DNA from: Natronolimnohabitans sp. A-GB9
GTDB lineage: Archaea > Halobacteriota > Halobacteria > Halobacteriales > Natrialbaceae
Length of the DNA: 64,000 nucleotides
Assembly: GCF_030848565.1 (NCBI RefSeq)
Contig: NZ_JAVDDV010000007.1
Coordinates: forward strand, 62,001 to 126,000
Reading direction: 5' to 3'
A program made the position numbers and the translations under genes. Below, one piece after another: positions 60,415-64,000 of this stretch (position 1 is its first letter; the number at the start of each line of letters is the position of its first letter). The notes under the pieces were generated by a model. It was not told the DNA's origin. It saw only the letters and a program-made list of their open reading frames with translations, and ran no database searches.

Positions 60415-61500
60415 TTACGACTCGAGGTCGATCACGAGTGCCTCGCCGTCACGGTCGAAGTCGGTCCCGAAGGGGTCGGACAGCTCCCGCATTCGGTCAC
60501 GGGACCACCGGGCCGCCTCCGGACTCGCCTCGTAGACGGCACAGCCGTCGATCTCGGTCGGCTCGAGTCTGAGTTCGGTCGGTCGCCACGCCCGATCACC
60601 GTTTTCGCTCCCGTCTACGGGTTCGACCGAGAGAACGAACAGGAAGCTCCGATCGTTTCGCAACCGGCTGTCGACCGCGTAGTCGTCGACGAAGTCGCCC
60701 GCGTCGTAGATGATCGGCCGGCCCTCGTGGACTTCGATCCCCTGGAAGACGTGAGCACTGTGGCCGTGGACCACGTCGACGCCAGCCTCGACCAGCCAGC
60801 GCGCAAACTCGCGAAACGACGGCGGCGGCTCCGTCACCATGTTCGGGCCCAGATGGAGCGACGCAACCAGTAGCTCGGGCTCCCGTTTGCGGGCTCGCTC
60901 GAGGGCCGCACTGACCCGGGATTTCGTCTCCGTGCCGTCGGTCTCGGGTCGATCACTCGAGTCCCACTGGCCGCCATCGACCTCGATCCAGGCGGTCCCC
61001 GGCGAGTCCTCGTCGGCCGCGTACTCGGGCGTGTTGTCGGTAAACGAGACGACGGCCAACTCGGGGTCGTCGTGTTCGTCCACCGCGTCGGTCCCGTCAC
61101 CGACCGTCACTACTGCCGGCTCGAGGGCCTCGTCGATCGTCTCGCCGGCCCCGGTCCGGGCGATCCCCGCCTCGTCCAACGCTTCGAGCGTGTCCCGCAG
61201 GGCGATTTCCTCGTAGTCGAGGACGTGGTTGTTCGCGAGCGCACAGACGTCGACGCCGGCGCGTTCCAGTGCAGGGATCGCCCAGCCGGGATCGGCACGG
61301 AAGTGAAACGGCCGGTGAGTCCGTTGCCACTGCCGGCCACGCGTCGAGAGCACACACTCGAGGTTGATCACGAGGGCGTCGAGCGCGCGGAGTCGCTCGA
61401 GGACGGTCCCCCAGACGGCGTCGACCGATCGCCGGCGCTGTCGGTCGTCGACCAGTCGACCGAGCATCACGTCACCCGTAAAGCCGATCCGGCGTGTCAT
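60415..61500 (-). CDS. CapA-family metallophosphoesterase-like protein
   Basis: 361 residues from MTRRIGFTGDVMLGRLVDD. The PGA_cap pattern is GDVMLGR, DALVINLECVLS, ALANNHVLDYEEIALRDTL, VASLHLGPN, and VVHGHSAHVFQGIEVHEGRP, with IYDAGDFVDDY. It is related to capsule polyglutamate synthesis proteins and may hydrolyse or make surface polymers. No poly-glutamate genes are near. The long frame beyond 61500 is not used. Confidence 0.85.
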   Translation of the reverse strand: MTRRIGFTGDVMLGRLVDDRQRRRSVDAVWGTVLERLRALDALVINLECVLSTRGRQWQRTHRPFHFRADPGWAIPALERAGVDVCALANNHVLDYEEIALRDTLEALDEAGIARTGAGETIDEALEPAVVTVGDGTDAVDEHDDPELAVVSFTDNTPEYAADEDSPGTAWIEVDGGQWDSSDRPETDGTETKSRVSAALERARKREPELLVASLHLGPNMVTEPPPSFREFARWLVEAGVDVVHGHSAHVFQGIEVHEGRPIIYDAGDFVDDYAVDSRLRNDRSFLFVLSVEPVDGSENGDRAWRPTELRLEPTEIDGCAVYEASPEAARWSRDRMRELSDPFGTDFDRDGEALVIDLES

Positions 61501-61578
61501 GTGTGTGTCTCCGTGCCGAAGGATCAAAACTCTCTCACCGTCGACAGCTACAAACCCCGACGCCGCTTTGTGTCGGAT

Positions 61579-62406
61579 ATGCACGTACTCGGCATCTGTG
61601 ACCGTGGAGCGGACGGCGACGCCATCGAGCGCGTCGTCGACCGGATGGTCGATCGACTCGAACGGACTGGACGCGTCGGCGTCGTCAGATACGACGCGAC
61701 GATCGCGGACGGACAGGCCCTCCACGAACCGAACGTCGTCGGCGGCGACGTCAGCTACGAACTCGGTGCCGACGGCGACTGGACGGCGTCGGGAACCGGA
61801 ATGAACGTCGCGGACGCGATAGACGAACTCGCAGTCGGCTGTGACTACGCGGTGATCGTCGGCGTCGCCGACCTCCGGTATCCAAAACTCGTCGTCGGGA
61901 CGGACGAGCCCGACGAGGACGTCCTCGCTGCCGTCGAGGCACCAGCTGACCTCGACCCGGAGACCGTCGTCACCGCTCTCGAGGCGACCGAACCCCACGA
62001 GACTCTCGAGTCACTGGTCGATCGCGTCAAGCGGTCGCCGAAGGCCGAGCGATCGGGTGCGATCGCGACCTTTACGGGACGAGTCCGCGCAAAAGACGAC
62101 CCCGACGACGCTCGCACGGAGTTTCTCGAGTTCGAGAAGTACGAGGGCGTCGCCGACGAACGGATGGCCGCCCTCGAGACGGACCTCGAAGAGCGCGAGG
62201 GCGTCCTCGAGGTCGAACTCTACCACCGGACTGGCGTCGTCGAAGACGGCGAGGATATCGTCTTCGTCGTCGTGCTCGCAGGCCACCGCGAGGAAGCGTT
62301 TCGCACCGTCGAAGACGGGATCAACCGGCTGAAAGACGAAGTCCCCCTCTTCAAGAAGGAAGTGACGGTCGACGACGAGTTCTGGGTGCACGAACGGACG
62401 GAATAG
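61579..62406 (+). CDS. Molybdopterin synthase catalytic subunit, N-terminally extended
   Basis: 275 residues from MHVLGICDRGADGDAIERVV. The C-terminal 140 residues are MoaE: KAERSGAIATFTGRVRAK, FLEFEKYEGVADERMAALE, VELYHRTGVVEDGEDIV and PLFKKEVTVDDEFWVH. The N-terminal 130 residues resemble MobB in layout but lack a P-loop GKT. MoaE moves sulfur into the molybdenum cofactor. No other mo- genes are here. Confidence 0.85.
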   Translation: MHVLGICDRGADGDAIERVVDRMVDRLERTGRVGVVRYDATIADGQALHEPNVVGGDVSYELGADGDWTASGTGMNVADAIDELAVGCDYAVIVGVADLRYPKLVVGTDEPDEDVLAAVEAPADLDPETVVTALEATEPHETLESLVDRVKRSPKAERSGAIATFTGRVRAKDDPDDARTEFLEFEKYEGVADERMAALETDLEEREGVLEVELYHRTGVVEDGEDIVFVVVLAGHREEAFRTVEDGINRLKDEVPLFKKEVTVDDEFWVHERTE

Positions 62407-62655
62407 TTTTCACCCCAGACTCGTTCAAAATTCTCCAACGGTTCCAGAAACTGACTGTCTATCGGTCATGATAATCGGATCGGAGATAATAGATTAGAAT
62501 CGGTTCTAAAAGGTCTCGAGCGATCTCATCGTTCTATAAACACTCAACAAAACGAGAATAAAACGTCTATTACCCCTCGAATTCCTGAACACAAACGAAC
62601 TGCCCCTAACCGTCTAGCCATTATAACAGCTCCTCGCTACAAGGCGTAGCTGTCG

Positions 62656-62895
62656 ATGAGCACGACAGCCCAACCCTCCACGGAAAGCAAGGAACGCCGC
62701 CTGAAGCGCTACCTGCGTGAACGCGCAGAGGACGGAGAGCTCTACTTCAAAGGCAAGTTCATCGCGGACGACGTCGGCATGTCCCCCAAGGAGATCGGCG
62801 CGCTGATGGTCAAGCTCTCGGAGTCGGCGACCGACCTCGAGATCGAGAAATGGTCGTACACGAGTGCGACCACGTGGCGCGTCGAACCGGCCTGA
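62656..62895 (+). CDS. DUF7123 family protein
   Basis: 79 residues: MSTTAQPSTESKERRLKRYL, then AEDGELYFKGKFIADDVGMS, GALMVKLSESATDLEIEKW and YTSATTWRVEPA. It matches the haloarchaeal DUF7123 type, a small winged-helix-like protein often strongly conserved. A DNA-binding role is possible. The 249 bases before it are AT-rich with no gene that I can support. Confidence 0.82.
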   Translation: MSTTAQPSTESKERRLKRYLRERAEDGELYFKGKFIADDVGMSPKEIGALMVKLSESATDLEIEKWSYTSATTWRVEPA

Positions 62896-62941
62896 CCGTG
62901 CTCGACAGCGGTACGATCCGCTATCCGTCGGAACGCCGCTG

Positions 62942-63020
62942 ATACTGCCGGACAGAACGATTGTGAGAATTCGCCGCTTCCGTCCGGGAATTCTCTTCAG
63001 TGACTTCTGTCCGGCGGTAT
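62942..63020. repeat. 80 bp double-palindromic repeat, copy B
   Basis: Left arm ATACTGCCGGACAGAA, right arm TTCTGTCCGGCGGTAT, an almost perfect 16-bp inverted repeat. Inner stem GAGAATTC/GAATTCTC around the CTTCCGT loop shared with copy A. Where copy A has GTGTGAATTCGCCG and CGGCGAATTCGC, this copy has changes on both sides that keep the pairing. It lies 46 bases after the DUF7123 stop. The rest of 62896-63235 has no gene. Confidence 0.7.
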
Positions 63021-63117
63021 GACCACCAGTTCGACGTGACTCGTTTCGAACCACGCTCTGCGTGTCGGCGCGTCGTCGACGCCACCCGACACGTCCCCCT
63101 GAAATGGCCCCCGTTCG

Positions 63118-63133
63118 TTCTGTCGGACGGTAT
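63118..63133. repeat. Solo copy of the outer-arm motif
   Basis: TTCTGTCGGACGGTAT resembles the right arm of copy B (TTCTGTCCGGCGGTAT) at 14 of 16 positions, about 100 bases further on. It may be a remnant or a separate binding site. Confidence 0.4.
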
Positions 63134-63235
63134 CGCTCGTCCGCTCCGACGTTCTGTCTCCCGTTTCCGACCCTCGAGAACGGCGAGTTCGCCGACGACA
63201 GGCGTTTTATATCGTGCAGTCCTGAGTAATCAGTG

Positions 63236-64000
63236 ATGGACGACGTCGAATCGTCCGGGGTCGGCTCCTCGCAACCGGGCGAACCGTCGCTACGGGATGG
63301 CCCGTCACTCGAACGCATCGAGTCGGTCTTTCGTGTCTACGAGATGCAGGCCGAAGACGACCAGCTGATTTACTACGGCGATCCGCGTGTCCACCCCGAA
63401 CGGGCGATGGAGGAGCTCTGGCCCGCGTTTCGGGAGGCGGGCTACGAGCCGCAACTGACGACACGATACGGGGAGTACGTCATCGTCGCCGAACCGATCG
63501 GTATCGGCGTCGACGGAATTCCGTGGACGAACGTCACGCTCCTGTTGGCGACGGTCGTCTCGACGCTGTTTGCCGGCGCCATGTGGTATCACATCGATCC
63601 GATCGCCAACCCGACCGAGATCTGGCGCGCCTGGCCGTTCACCGTCGCGATTCTCGGCGTGCTCGGCGTCCACGAGATGGGCCACTACGTGATGAGTCGG
63701 TACCACAACGTCGACGCCTCGCTCCCGTATTTCATCCCGGTGCCGACGCTCATCGGGACGATGGGTGCGGTGATCAAACTGAAAGGCCGGATGCCCGACC
63801 GCAAGGCCCTGTTCGACATCGGGGTCGCCGGCCCGCTGGCCGGACTCGTCGCGACGGTCGTCGTCGCCGTCATCGGCCTCCATCTACCGCCCGTCACTGC
63901 GCCGCAGTCGGTCGTCCAGGACCCCGACGCGATCCAGCTCCAGCTCGGCTATCCCCCGCTGCTGGAGTTGCTGGCGACGGCGTTCGACCAGCCACTGTAC
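63236..64000 (+). CDS. Site-2 protease family membrane peptidase, 5' part
   Basis: 255 residues from MDDVESSGVGSSQPGEPSLR to the window end, still open. A soluble domain (about 25-90, VFRVYEMQAEDDQLIYYGDP) is followed by helices with the zinc motif GVHEMGHYVMSRYHNV (His146, His150) and FDIGVAGPLAGLVA. This is the archaeal form with an N-terminal cytosolic domain. TTTATATC at about 63206-63213 is a TATA box giving a leaderless start. Confidence 0.88.
   Translation, partial: MDDVESSGVGSSQPGEPSLRDGPSLERIESVFRVYEMQAEDDQLIYYGDPRVHPERAMEELWPAFREAGYEPQLTTRYGEYVIVAEPIGIGVDGIPWTNVTLLLATVVSTLFAGAMWYHIDPIANPTEIWRAWPFTVAILGVLGVHEMGHYVMSRYHNVDASLPYFIPVPTLIGTMGAVIKLKGRMPDRKALFDIGVAGPLAGLVATVVVAVIGLHLPPVTAPQSVVQDPDAIQLQLGYPPLLELLATAFDQPLY

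Noticed and set aside
62407-62655. AT-rich stretch as a tRNA or structured RNA gene
   Set aside because: No cloverleaf, no T-loop consensus, no long stems seen by eye; probably promoter DNA for the DUF7123 gene.

Overview
The window is high-GC DNA from a haloarchaeon, probably of the Natrialbaceae group (inference from gene content and style). The proteins are strongly acidic, codon third positions are mostly G or C, and many genes have a TATA-like box about 27 bases before an ATG or GTG, so they look leaderless. The archaeal markers are S6e, aIF2 gamma, Rpo7 (RpoE'), Spt4, class I lysyl-tRNA synthetase, archaeal UMP kinase, geranylgeranyl reductase and GTP-dependent dephospho-CoA kinase. I saw no rRNA, tRNA, complete insertion sequence or CRISPR array.

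Layout. 1-12.6 kb: the end of gnd, a HalOD1 protein, a hairpin repeat, an SRA-like/HNH nuclease, TrmO-like and VKOR-like genes, a PD-(D/E)XK-type protein, small redox proteins, an HpcH aldolase, a beta-CASP RNase, membrane proteins and a TetR pair. 13-25.5 kb: rps6e with conserved haloarchaeal genes, a DHH phosphoesterase, three universal stress proteins with a GNAT enzyme, an AAA+ ATPase with a His/Asp tail, PHP and MBL hydrolases, and a multi-PAS histidine kinase. 25.7-30.6 kb: a divergent Nramp transporter, lipoproteins, and a possible nuclease with a Cys cluster divergent from an arsenate-reductase-like phosphatase. 30.7-36.5 kb: an AbrB-PhoU protein divergent from pstSCAB-phoU.

37-41.6 kb is an informational run: aIF2 gamma, PIN, rpoE, spt4, dephospho-CoA kinase, then geranylgeranyl reductase. 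41.9-49.2 kb carries MATE, DUF389 and MFS membrane proteins, a YgfZ/GcvT-like protein and small haloarchaeal families. 49.4-53.8 kb is a TAXI-type TRAP uptake operon (receptor, DUF1850, fused permease). 54-64 kb holds a chlorite-dismutase-like/ABM protein with a His-rich linker, two site-2 protease homologues, lysS-pyrH, a CapA-like protein, a MoaE fusion and a DUF7123 gene.

The least explained signals are not classical genes. They are a near-palindromic 85-98 bp element at 1225-1322; an 80 bp double-palindromic repeat present twice, at 7531 and 62942, with base changes that keep the inner stem; and a degenerate TACGGACTGC-type motif found mostly between genes. The most interesting proposed mechanism is a PhoU protein with its own DNA-binding domain facing the pst operon, with the same 10-base box CTATATAGAT in both promoters.
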